Shown here: piece by piece, positions 9,348-15,800 of the stretch | Numbering within the stretch: position 1 is the stretch's first letter | Layout: each line of letters opens with the position of its first letter | Origin: JACDAN01 sp963847235 | GTDB lineage: Bacteria > Actinomycetota > Thermoleophilia > Gaiellales > Gaiellaceae | Direction: 5' to 3' | NCBI GenBank assembly: GCA_963847235.1 | Contig: CAWJYU010000017.1 | Span: forward strand, 97,473 to 161,472 | DNA: 64,000 nucleotides | The notes under the pieces: generated by a model | The model's input: only the letters and a program-made list of their open reading frames with translations | Told to the model about the DNA's origin: nothing | Database searches by the model: none | Program-made: the position numbers and the translations under genes

Positions 9348-9361
9348 TTAGTGGCCGCTAA
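9348..9361. promoter_or_regulatory. Candidate TetR operator between MMPL and MFS genes
   Basis: The 14-bp imperfect palindrome TTAGTGGCCGCTAA (TTAGYGGCCRCTAA) sits in the 42-bp divergent gap between two exporters. The TetR gene downstream of the MFS exporter is the obvious candidate binder. TAACAT at 9359-9364 could be the -10 box of the MFS gene. Confidence 0.4.
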
Positions 9362-9377
9362 CATAGCTGTCCCGATC

Positions 9378-10829
9378 ATGGCACTGCATCTCATCTCCGA
9401 GGAAGCACGCAAGTGGTGGACGCTCGCCGCTGTCGCCTTCGGGCTCTTCATGATCATGCTCGACAACACGGTCGTGAACGTCGCCCTCCCGTCGATGGCG
9501 CGCGACCTCGGCGCCGACCTGTCGGAGCTCGAGTGGATCGTCACGGGCTACGCGCTCACGTTCGCGTCGCTCATGCTGACCGGCGGGAAGCTCGCGGACA
9601 TGCTCGGCCGCCGGTTGATCTTCGTCGCCGGCCTCGTGATCTTCACCGGCGCCTCCCTGGCGTGCGGCCTTGCCGAGACCGAGCAGTTCCTCATCGGTGC
9701 CCGGGTGGTGCAGGGCGCGGGCGCGGCGCTCATGAACCCGGCCACGCTCTCGATCATCGCAGCAACCTTCCCGCCCCGCCAACGCGGGATGGCGATCGGG
9801 ATCTGGGCCGGCGTCTCGGCGCTCGCGCTCGCCATCGGCCCGCTCGTCGGCGGCCTGCTTACGCAGCATCTCGACTGGAGCTGGATCTTCTTCGTCAACG
9901 TTCCCGTCGGCATCGTCGCGATCGTGGCCAGCTTCGTGCTCATCCGTGAGTCGAAGGACGAATCGGCCGAGCAGCGTCTTGACTTGCCGGGGCTCCTGAC
10001 CTCCGGGATCGGCCTGTTCGCGCTCACCTACGGCCTGATCGAGGCGAACACCTTCGGGTGGACGTCCGGCCGGATCGTCGGCGCGTTCGCCGTCGCCGCC
10101 GCCATGCTCGTCGCCTTCGTGCTGCTCGAGACGCACCAGCGGCTGCCCATGCTCGATCTCTCGCTCTTCCAGAACAGGACCTTCACCGGCGCGAACATCG
10201 CCATCCTCCTCGTCGCGCTCGCGATGTTCGGCGTCTTCTTCTTCGTCTCGCTGTACATGCAGGGGATCCTCGGCTACTCGGCCGTCCAGACCGGAGCAGC
10301 GTTCCTGCCGCTGACGGTGCTGATCATCCTTGTCGCGCCGATCGCGGGGAAGACGTCCGATCGAGTCGGCTCGCGCTGGCTGATGACGGTGGGGATGCTC
10401 CTCATCTCGGCCCAGCTTTTCTACTTCTCGCGGCTCGACGAGAACGCCGCCTACGTCGATCTCCTCCCGGCGTTCGTCGCCGGTGGGTTGGGGATGGGGC
10501 TCGTGATGACGCCGAGCGCGGCGGCTGCGGTGCGTGCGCTCCCGGTCGACAAGTCCGGAGTGGGCTCGGCCGTTCTCAACGCATTTCGCCAGGTCGGCGG
10601 CTCCATGGGCATCGCGCTGCTGGGCGCGATCATGGCCCACCAGATCGGTGGGCTGAAAGGCCCCGAGGTCTTCCGGGATCCTTCGCGTTTCGTCGACGGG
10701 TTCTCGACGGCGCTGCTCGTGGCTGGGGTGATCGCGCTTAGCGGTGCGGTCGTCTCGTTCGTGCTCGTCCGGCCGCACGAGCTCGAGGAGCCCGACCGCC
10801 GCCCCGAGCCGGTTCCCGAGGTCGGATGA
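9378..10829 (+). CDS. MFS drug exporter, DHA2 (14-helix) family
   Basis: A proton-driven multidrug exporter of the EmrB/QacA type with about 14 membrane segments in 483 residues. The signatures are LDNTVVNVALPSMARDLG near the start, GGKLADMLGRR in the first cytoplasmic loop (motif A), ARVVQGAGAALMNPATL, and the motif C-like WAGVSALALAIGPLVGG. The ATG at 9378 is preferred over an in-frame GTG at 9351 because the latter lies inside the operator and -10 region. The stop overlaps the TetR start by ATGA, giving an exporter-repressor operon. The neighbouring MMPL exporter is divergent and may share the control. Confidence 0.85.
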   Translation: MALHLISEEARKWWTLAAVAFGLFMIMLDNTVVNVALPSMARDLGADLSELEWIVTGYALTFASLMLTGGKLADMLGRRLIFVAGLVIFTGASLACGLAETEQFLIGARVVQGAGAALMNPATLSIIAATFPPRQRGMAIGIWAGVSALALAIGPLVGGLLTQHLDWSWIFFVNVPVGIVAIVASFVLIRESKDESAEQRLDLPGLLTSGIGLFALTYGLIEANTFGWTSGRIVGAFAVAAAMLVAFVLLETHQRLPMLDLSLFQNRTFTGANIAILLVALAMFGVFFFVSLYMQGILGYSAVQTGAAFLPLTVLIILVAPIAGKTSDRVGSRWLMTVGMLLISAQLFYFSRLDENAAYVDLLPAFVAGGLGMGLVMTPSAAAAVRALPVDKSGVGSAVLNAFRQVGGSMGIALLGAIMAHQIGGLKGPEVFRDPSRFVDGFSTALLVAGVIALSGAVVSFVLVRPHELEEPDRRPEPVPEVG

Positions 10830-11434
10830 GCGCCACGAAGCCCCGGCTGACCGCCGAGGAGCGGCGCGCGGACGTTCTCGAGTGCGCGTGTGGGATCTTC
10901 TCGAAAGGCAGCTACCGCGGCACGACCACCGCCGAGATCGCGAGACAGGCGGGTGTCACCGAGCCCATTCTCTACCGCCACTTCCAGTCCAAGCGCGCCC
11001 TCTACCTCGCGTGCCTCGATTCGGCTTGGGCGGATACGCGGCAGATGTGGGAGCGGGCAGTCGCGGCCGAGCCGGATCCTGCGCTCTGGATCACCGCGAT
11101 GGGCTCGGCCTACCTGAAGGCAGCGAAGGAACGCCACGGCCTGGTCGCAAATCTCTGGATCCAGGCGCTGACGGAAGCAAGCGACGACGCGGAGATCCGG
11201 AAGCACCTCAAGCGCCACATGCGCGAGGTCCAGGAGTTCGTGGTCGCCGTGATCGAGCGCTCGCAGGCCGCCGGCGGCATCCCGAAGGAGCGCGATCCGG
11301 AAGCCGAGGCGTGGATCTTCGTCTCGCTCGGGCTGCTCGCAACGGTCAGCAAGCGCCTGGGCGGCATGCTCGACGCCGACATTCCGAGAATCACCGCCAG
11401 CCGCCGGAGCTGGCTCACGGGCCGGGACACCTAG
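10826..11434 (+). CDS. TetR family transcriptional regulator
   Basis: A 202-residue DNA-binding repressor. The N-terminal helix-turn-helix reads TTTAEIARQAGVTEPILYRHF at about residues 38-57 and is typical of TetR. The C-terminal ligand domain is not diagnostic. It overlaps the end of the MFS exporter gene by four bases and most likely represses that gene and perhaps the divergent MMPL gene through the palindrome at 9348-9361. The inducer is unknown. It is followed after five bases by the methyltransferase gene, which may be in the same transcript. Confidence 0.85.
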   Translation: MSATKPRLTAEERRADVLECACGIFSKGSYRGTTTAEIARQAGVTEPILYRHFQSKRALYLACLDSAWADTRQMWERAVAAEPDPALWITAMGSAYLKAAKERHGLVANLWIQALTEASDDAEIRKHLKRHMREVQEFVVAVIERSQAAGGIPKERDPEAEAWIFVSLGLLATVSKRLGGMLDADIPRITASRRSWLTGRDT

Positions 11435-11438
11435 CTCG

Positions 11439-11925
11439 GTGGGCCGCGCGAAGGCCGCGATCGGGTCCGCGGTCTTCCTCCTGATCGCTCCCGGCGTCGT
11501 CGCCGGACTGGTTCCGTGGTGGCTCACCCGCTGGGAGGTCGAGCACGAGCTGTGGACGCCGCTTCGTGTCGCCGGCGGAGCGCTCACGGCCGTGTCAGCC
11601 GGCGTGCTCCTCCATGCGTTCGGCCGGTTCGTCGTGGAGGGAATCGGCACCCCTGCTCCCGTCGCGCCCACAGAGCGCCTCGTCAGAGGCGGCCTCTACC
11701 GCTTCGTGCGCAACCCGATGTACCTGGCCGTCGTCGGTGCGATCGCCGGCCAGGCGCTGCTCCTGGGGCAAGTCGAGCTCCGTCGCGTATGCAGGAACCA
11801 TGTGGCTCATCTTCGCGGCCTTCGTCCACTGGTACGAGGAACCCACCCTCCGCAGGCAGTTCGGCGACGACTACGACGCCTATCGCGAAAAAGTCCCGGC
11901 CTGGATTCCGCGGACCCGCCGATGA
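11439..11925 (+). CDS. Isoprenylcysteine carboxyl methyltransferase-like membrane protein (frame-shifted)
   Basis: A small integral membrane protein of the ICMT/phospholipid methyltransferase family. The signature RGGLYRFVRNPMYLAV (about residues 84-99) and the C-terminal EEPTLRRQFGDDYDAYREKVP are both diagnostic; membrane helices lie at SAVFLLIAPGVVAGLVP and around TMWLIFAAFVHW. An extra base near 11773, in GGGGCAAGTCG, breaks the frame; repaired length is about 161 residues, which is normal. The methyl acceptor in bacteria of this type is not known. GTG at 11439 follows the TetR stop by five bases. The TGA stop lies inside a hairpin repeat at 11922-11946. Confidence 0.75.
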
Positions 11926-11946
11926 ACCGGCTATTGCCCGGTTCAT
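11922..11946. repeat. ATGAACCGG hairpin repeat, copy 1
   Basis: Nine-bp arms ATGAACCGG (11922-11930) and CCGGTTCAT (11938-11946) with a 7-nt loop. It overlaps the stop of the methyltransferase gene. A related hairpin occurs inverted at 14030-14053, and similarity extends roughly 20 bp outside the arms (GGATTC, CCGC and CGCCGATGAACCGG in both). Confidence 0.6.
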
Positions 11947-11997
11947 TCACCGACGAGACAGAGTCGAGGAACTGCCAGAGCGCAGAGGCCGCCCCAC

Positions 11998-12178
11998 GAA
12001 AAAGATGAACCCCCGGGCTGCGGCCCCCGGGGGTTCGTATCTCTAGCGGCGAGCCCACCTCTGCGGCGACGGCCCGGAAGCCATTGACTCTGCGGCACAG
12101 CCAACTCCTCCGAACCACCGTCGCCATATCTGGCGCGCCTCCGAACACCTTGGCCTTCTAGTGGCCTCGTTGCTCGGT
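11998..12178 (-). ncRNA. Candidate structured small RNA, about 180 nt
   Basis: No convincing gene fills this stretch, but on the minus strand it lies between a near-consensus promoter (12185-12213) and a factor-independent terminator (12007-12036 plus T-run). The middle can fold into a long hairpin: an outer 8-bp helix pairs 12118-12125 with 12065-12072 (GGCGACGG with CCGUCGCC), an inner 6-bp helix pairs 12107-12112 with 12075-12080, and a 5-bp tip pairs 12100-12104 with 12084-12088 around an 11-nt loop. A competing small hairpin (CGCCA-GAUA-UGGCG) uses one arm of the outer helix. The transcript has two copies of UUCGGAGG. It lacks the SRP RNA core and the tmRNA ends, and I cannot match it to 6S RNA. 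The family is unknown. Confidence 0.5.
11999..12036 (-). terminator. Factor-independent terminator of the small RNA
   Basis: An 11-bp stem, GAACCCCCGGG (12007-12017) with CCCGGGGGTTC (12026-12036), and on the minus strand ATC followed by five T (12003-11999). Strong stem plus T-run makes this the most typical intrinsic terminator in the window. On the plus strand it has no T-run. Confidence 0.75.
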
Positions 12179-12184
12179 GGAAGG

Positions 12185-12213
12185 ACTATACGGCCGGTTC
12201 GGGGTTGAGTCAA
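12185..12213 (-). promoter_or_regulatory. Near-consensus promoter of the small RNA
   Basis: On the minus strand TTGACT (12213-12208) and TATAGT (12190-12185) are separated by exactly 17 bp, close to the housekeeping sigma consensus. Transcription should start near 12178. The -35 element overlaps one of the TACTTGAC repeats, with a second repeat 13 bp upstream, so a repressor or activator binding those repeats would control it. Confidence 0.65.
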
Positions 12214-12321
12214 GTACCCAAGTCAAGTATTTTGCGATAGGCTCGCTTGACCCGTTTTTTCCCTTAGCCATAACCCTTTTGGGGGATCGATTTGATCCAG
12301 GAGATGCCGTAATGTCAAGTA
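12209..12321. repeat. Three GTCAAGTA direct repeats in the regulator's upstream region
   Basis: GTCAAGTA occurs at 12209-12216, 12222-12229 and 12314-12321, all in one orientation (TACTTGAC on the minus strand). The first two are spaced by 13 bp and cover the small-RNA -35 region; the third lies between that promoter and the XRE-TPR gene. They are candidate binding sites for the XRE regulator. Confidence 0.5.
12247..12276 (+). promoter_or_regulatory. Possible promoter of the XRE-TPR gene
   Basis: TTGACC at 12247-12252 is followed, after 16-18 bp containing a T6 run, by CATAAC or TAACCC (12269-12276). The match is only moderate. If used, it gives a 5' leader of about 135 nt that contains a 5-bp hairpin (GGATC/GATCC near 12286-12299) and an 11-codon reading frame. 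Confidence 0.3.
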
Positions 12322-12347
12322 GTCGCACCAAGCCGCCCGGGAGTTGA
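12312..12347 (+). CDS. Possible 11-codon leader peptide before the XRE-TPR gene
   Basis: ATG at 12312 is preceded by AGGAG at good spacing and encodes MSSSRTKPPGS before TGA at 12345. It covers the third GTCAAGTA repeat and ends 71 nt before the XRE-TPR start. It may be a regulatory upstream frame or chance; no attenuator hairpin is evident after it. Confidence 0.2.
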   Translation: MSSSRTKPPGS

Positions 12348-12418
12348 CCTCGAAAGTGAACCGCGCGATCCAGAGCAGGACGCAGAGTCTCGGCCGCCTC
12401 CCGAACGGAGGACTTGGC

Positions 12419-13702
12419 GTGCGCCTGCGCACGCTTCGGGTGAACGCCGGCCTCACGCAGACGGATTTGGCGGGCGACCGCTTCTCCAAGGAGTACGTCT
12501 CCCAGATCGAGCGCGGAAAGACCCGCCCGACGCAGGAGACGATCGAGTGGCTCGCCGAGCGGCTCGGCGTCGATCCTGGCTTCCTCGCCAGCGGTGTCGC
12601 CGCCGACGAGCGCGGGCGGATCGAAGCGTCCTTGGCGAGGGCCGAGGCTCTCAGCGAGAACCACGAGTACGCAGAGGCGCTCGAGGAGTTCACGCGCGTC
12701 TCCCCGACGATCGCGGGCATCGCAGCGGTCGAGCTCCAGGTTCGCTCGCTCTCGGGTGAAGCCTGGGTCCGGATGCGTCTGGGCGAGGTGAGGGAGGCGA
12801 TGCAGCTTCTCACCCGCGCGCGCGCGCAGGCCGAGGACACGATGTTCTCGGACGTCGACCGGGCGGAGATCCTGTACCGGCTCGGCGCCTGCCGTGTGGA
12901 GCTCGCGAGCATCCAGACGGCGATCAGCCTTTTCAACGAGGCCCTTGCGCTCGCCGAGAGCTCGGGGCTTCCCTGCGACCGGCTCCGCGCCGAGATCTTC
13001 GGAGCACGCTCGCGCTGCTACCGGCGCCAGCGGGACTACGAAGCAGCCCGGGAGGACCTCGAGCGGGCGCTCGAGCTCGCCGAGGCGCTCGACGATCCCC
13101 GCTCGGTCGCACGCGTGTACTTCCACGCGTCGCTCGTCGCCGAGCGACAGGGGCAGTGGGTCCTCGCGCGGCGCTATGCGGAGCAGGCGAAGGCACAGTT
13201 CGAGGAGATCGCGGATCGCAACGCGGTCGGCAAGCTCCTGAACAACCTTGGCGGTCTCAGCTTCCTGCTCGGCAAGCCGAAAGAGGCGGTCGAGCAGCTC
13301 AACGAGGCGTTCCGCGTCCTGCTCGAGTACGGCACCGAGAAGGATGCGGCCTCGGCAGTCTCCTCCCTCGCGCAGGTGAGCCTGCGCACCGGCCAGATCG
13401 AGCCGGCGGAGGAGCAGGCGCGCCAGGCGCTCAAGCTCCTCGGCAACCGCGTCGACGCCGTCGACGAGATCGGAAACGCGCAGCTCGTCCTCGGGCGCTC
13501 GCTCATGGAGCAGGGCCGCCTCGACGAGGCGGCGCAGGCCTTCGACGAGGCCGAGCACAGCTTCGACCAGCTTTCTTCAGTAAGTCATCGTGCGGCCGCG
13601 TGGATCGCCAAGGGCGACCTTGCGGCGCGGCGCGGCCGGGACCAGATGGCCGCGCAGCTCTACAGGCGCGCAGCAGAAGCGCTCCAGGACTTCAGGTTCT
13701 AA
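12419..13702 (+). CDS. XRE-family HTH regulator with C-terminal TPR array
   Basis: A 427-residue regulator. Residues 1-58 form a lambda-repressor-type helix-turn-helix (RTLRVNAGLTQTDLA, then recognition helix SKEYVSQIERGKTRP). Residues about 70-420 are made of roughly nine tetratricopeptide helix pairs (for example YEAAREDLERALELAE and PKEAVEQLNEAFRVLLEYG). This HTH-TPR plan is that of RRNPP peptide receptors such as PlcR, Rgg and ComR. GTG at 12419 is chosen because GGAGGA (12407-12412) lies 6 nt upstream; in-frame starts exist at 12344 and 12356 with poorer sites. A 35-codon peptide gene begins nine bases after its stop. Binding to a peptide is inference; many TPR regulators bind other partners. 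Confidence 0.85.
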   Translation: MRLRTLRVNAGLTQTDLAGDRFSKEYVSQIERGKTRPTQETIEWLAERLGVDPGFLASGVAADERGRIEASLARAEALSENHEYAEALEEFTRVSPTIAGIAAVELQVRSLSGEAWVRMRLGEVREAMQLLTRARAQAEDTMFSDVDRAEILYRLGACRVELASIQTAISLFNEALALAESSGLPCDRLRAEIFGARSRCYRRQRDYEAAREDLERALELAEALDDPRSVARVYFHASLVAERQGQWVLARRYAEQAKAQFEEIADRNAVGKLLNNLGGLSFLLGKPKEAVEQLNEAFRVLLEYGTEKDAASAVSSLAQVSLRTGQIEPAEEQARQALKLLGNRVDAVDEIGNAQLVLGRSLMEQGRLDEAAQAFDEAEHSFDQLSSVSHRAAAWIAKGDLAARRGRDQMAAQLYRRAAEALQDFRF

Positions 13703-13711
13703 GGGGAGGGG

Positions 13712-13819
13712 GTGATTGCACTGAAGCATCGGGTCAAGATCTCCGTCATCGTCGCCCTGACGACCCTCGCCGCCGTCAGCGGTGGAGGCTTCATCGACAA
13801 CTGGATCATGTCGTTGTAG
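13712..13819 (+). CDS. Small secreted-type or membrane peptide, 35 aa, behind the XRE-TPR gene
   Basis: A GTG start at 13712 follows a strong G-rich ribosome-binding site (GGGGAGG, 13703-13709), though its spacing of about 2 nt is short, and translation is probably coupled to the regulator stop at 13702. The product begins with a basic segment (MIALKHRVK), continues with a hydrophobic core (ISVIVALTTLAAV), a Ser-Gly-Gly-Gly turn, and ends FIDNWIMSL. This charge-hydrophobic-tail plan is that of short exported signal peptides whose C-terminus is the active part, as in Phr, PapR and SHP. No homolog is recognised. It could also be a small single-pass membrane peptide. The gene ends in front of a 400-bp stretch without other genes. 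Confidence 0.55.
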   Translation: MIALKHRVKISVIVALTTLAAVSGGGFIDNWIMSL

Positions 13820-14029
13820 GCCGTCGACTTCAGCTGCCGTTGCTCAGGCAGTGCGAGGGTGGCGCCGCCCGACAGGGGTTCGATTCACGGGTGGTCGCCT
13901 AGCACCACATCGGACGCACAAAACGAGGAAACCCGGATTCCGTTGCGGGAGCCGGCGTCTTCGCAGTCCGCGTTAGCGTGCCGACCGCCAAGGAGCGCTT
14001 CTCAGCTCTCCCGCGCCCCTGCGTCGGTG

Positions 14030-14053
14030 GATGAACCGGCAAGCCGGTTCATC
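14030..14053. repeat. ATGAACCGG hairpin repeat, copy 2
   Basis: Eleven-bp arms GATGAACCGGC (14030-14040) and GCCGGTTCATC (14043-14053) around AA. Compared with the copy at 11922-11946 it is inverted, and the flank GCCGGTTCATCGGC..GCGG..AATCC is shared. The two copies enclose the small RNA, XRE-TPR and peptide genes. Confidence 0.6.
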
Positions 14054-14112
14054 GGCACTGCGGAAGAATCCTGGCGCACGTCGTAAACCACGCTCCTCCT
14101 CTCCCCTGAGAT

Positions 14113-14139
14113 GCGACGGCGGCCCTGGGCCGCCGTCGC
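14113..14139 (+). terminator. GC-rich hairpin, probable terminator
   Basis: Thirteen-bp arms GCGACGGCGGCCC and GGGCCGCCGTCGC around a single T, so about 11 bp can pair with a 5-nt loop. On the plus strand it is followed by GATTTCG, a weak T-rich tail. It probably ends the XRE-peptide transcript before selD. Confidence 0.5.
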
Positions 14140-14233
14140 GATTTCGACACGAGGACGGAATAGCTGCGATTGGACTGCCGTTTGACGGGAACAGGCACCC
14201 TGTCAGCATTCAGGGCTCACGGAGCCGACCCCA

Positions 14234-15266
14234 CTGGAGACCGCTCACCTCAAACTGACCGATCTCGCCTCGTGCGGCGGCTGCGCGGCGAAGTACTCGG
14301 CTGCCCGGCTCGAAGAGCTGCTTCGCGGGTTCGTCCCAGTGGACTCGGATGACCTGCTGGTCGGGCTCTCTCCCGCGGACGACGCCGCGGTCTACCGGCT
14401 CGACGACGAGCGGGCGATCGTCTTCACGCTCGACTTCTTCCCGCCGGTCGTCGACGACCCGGCCGACTACGGAGCGATCGCGGCCACGAATGCGCTCAAC
14501 GACGTCTTCGCGATGGGCGGCACGCCGCTGCTCGCGCTCTCGATCGCCGCCTTCCCGGAGTCGCTGCCGACGGAGATGCTCGGCGCGATCTTCTCGGCGG
14601 CAGACGAGCAGGTGCGGGCCGCGGGAGCGGTGCTCGCGGGCGGACACACGATCCGGGACGAGGAGCCGAAATATGGGCTCGCGGTGGTCGGAACCGTGCG
14701 GCCGGACGGAATCTGGCCGAAGAACGGCGCGCGACCTGGTGACTCGGTCTTCTTGACGAAGCCGCTCGGGACCGGGCTGATCCTGACGGGGTTCAAGCAA
14801 GGCACGGCCGGAACGCAGCCGCTCGAGCGGGCTGTCCGCTGGATGCGGACGCTGAACATGGACGCGGCATCGGTGCTGCGCCCGCTCGAGCCCAATGCCG
14901 TGACGGACGTGACCGGCTTCGGCCTATTCGGGCATGCCCACGAGATGGCCGAGCGGAGCGGTGTCCGGATTCGGCTCGAGTCGGAGCGCTTCCCGGCGAT
15001 CGACGGGGCACTCGACATGGCGCGGAAGGGAGTCCGGACGAGCGGGGATCCGCGCAACCGTGAGTTCGCGGGCCCGCATCTCGAGCTGGACGGCGCTCCG
15101 GAGACGCTCGTCGCGCTCGGGTTCGACCCCCAGACGGCGGGTGGGCTCCTCCTGTCGGTGCCGTCCGAGCCGGGGAGCGGTGCTCGAAGCAGAGTTCCAG
15201 GCGAAGAAGCTGTTCATTCGGCGCGTCGGCTGGGTCGAGGAGGGCGCCGGGGTCGTCGTGGAATGA
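14234..15266 (+). CDS. selD: Selenide, water dikinase (frame-shifted near the 3' end)
   Basis: Makes selenophosphate from selenide and ATP, the selenium donor for selenocysteine and 2-selenouridine. Key pieces are SCGGCAAKYS near the start, DFFPPVVDDP, NALNDVFAMGG, GGHTIRDEEP, DVTGFGLFGHAHEM and DPQTAGGLL. No ATG, GTG or TTG exists in frame after the upstream TGA. CTG at 14234 with GGAG 9 nt before it puts the active Cys at 17 and the Lys at 20, exactly as in the E. coli enzyme, so CTG is the likely start. One extra G near 15176 (GAGCCGGGGAGCGG) shifts the frame; repaired length is about 343. No selA or selB is in the window. Confidence 0.85.
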
Positions 15267-15790
15267 CCCGTGGGATGATCCACGGGCGGTTCCAGCCGTT
15301 TCATCTGGGCCACACGGAGTACTTGCGCGGGGCGGCGGAGCGCTCCGACGAGGTCTTCGTCGGGATCACGAATCCCGATCCGTCGCGGATCCGGCCGGAG
15401 GCAAGCGATCCGCTGCGCCATCTGCCGGAGTCCAACCCGTGGAGCTACGCCGAGCGGCTCCTGATGGTCAAGGCGGCAGCGGGCGACCTGAGCCTCGACC
15501 TGGCGCGGCTGCACGTGATCCCGTTCCCGGTCAACGAGCCCGAGCTCTGGCCGGCGTACGTCCCAGACGGCGTCACGCAGTACATCCGCCTTTTCTCGGA
15601 CTGGGGCGACACGAAGGTCGAGCGGATGCGCGAGGCGGGCTACGAGGTCGTCGTGCTCGACGAGGGCGCAGAGAAGGAGGTCTCGGGCGCCGAGGTCCGG
15701 GAGGCGCTGAGGTCGGACGGCGACTGGGGCTCGCTCGTCCCGCCCGGAGTAGCACGGGTCATTCGCTCGCTCGATCGCGTCCCGGTCTAG
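15263..15790 (+). CDS. Nicotinamide-nucleotide adenylyltransferase-like cytidylyltransferase
   Basis: A 175-residue nucleotidyltransferase of the HxGH class. GMIHGRFQPFHLGHTEYL at the N-terminus is the signature of NadM/NadR-type NMN adenylyltransferases, which join NMN or a similar phosphate to AMP. The later SGAEVREALRSDGDW resembles the ISTTxIR-type region of the family. ATG at 15263 overlaps the selD TGA stop (ATGA), so the genes are coupled. The NMN specificity is inferred from the GRFQPFH form; a different nucleotide substrate is possible. A role in NAD supply would fit nadE at the left end. Confidence 0.7.
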   Translation: MTRGMIHGRFQPFHLGHTEYLRGAAERSDEVFVGITNPDPSRIRPEASDPLRHLPESNPWSYAERLLMVKAAAGDLSLDLARLHVIPFPVNEPELWPAYVPDGVTQYIRLFSDWGDTKVERMREAGYEVVVLDEGAEKEVSGAEVREALRSDGDWGSLVPPGVARVIRSLDRVPV

Positions 15791-15800
15791 CCTCCGCGCC

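Larger units (their letters stand above)
13820..14233. other. Gap without recognisable gene
   Basis: About 410 bp with no credible protein gene on either strand. It contains the ATGAACCGG hairpin at 14030-14053 and a very stable GC-rich hairpin at 14113-14139. A T-arm-like string (GGGGTTCGATTC near 13875) does not extend to a foldable tRNA or tmRNA. Confidence 0.5.

Noticed and set aside
11807..12148. A 113-codon frame across the small RNA region
   Set aside because: It runs through the terminator and into the antisense of the methyltransferase, with no domain or ribosome-binding site.
11998..12178. Known RNAs: SRP RNA, tmRNA, 6S RNA
   Set aside because: The SRP core GGTCAGG..GGAAGG string is missing, length and ends do not fit tmRNA, and the ends do not pair as in 6S RNA, so no family name was given.
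13871..13908. tRNA or tmRNA 3' end (GGGGTTCGATTC followed by GCACCA)
   Set aside because: The T-stem does not pair (only two of five positions), no acceptor strand matches, and no anticodon arm can be formed on either side.
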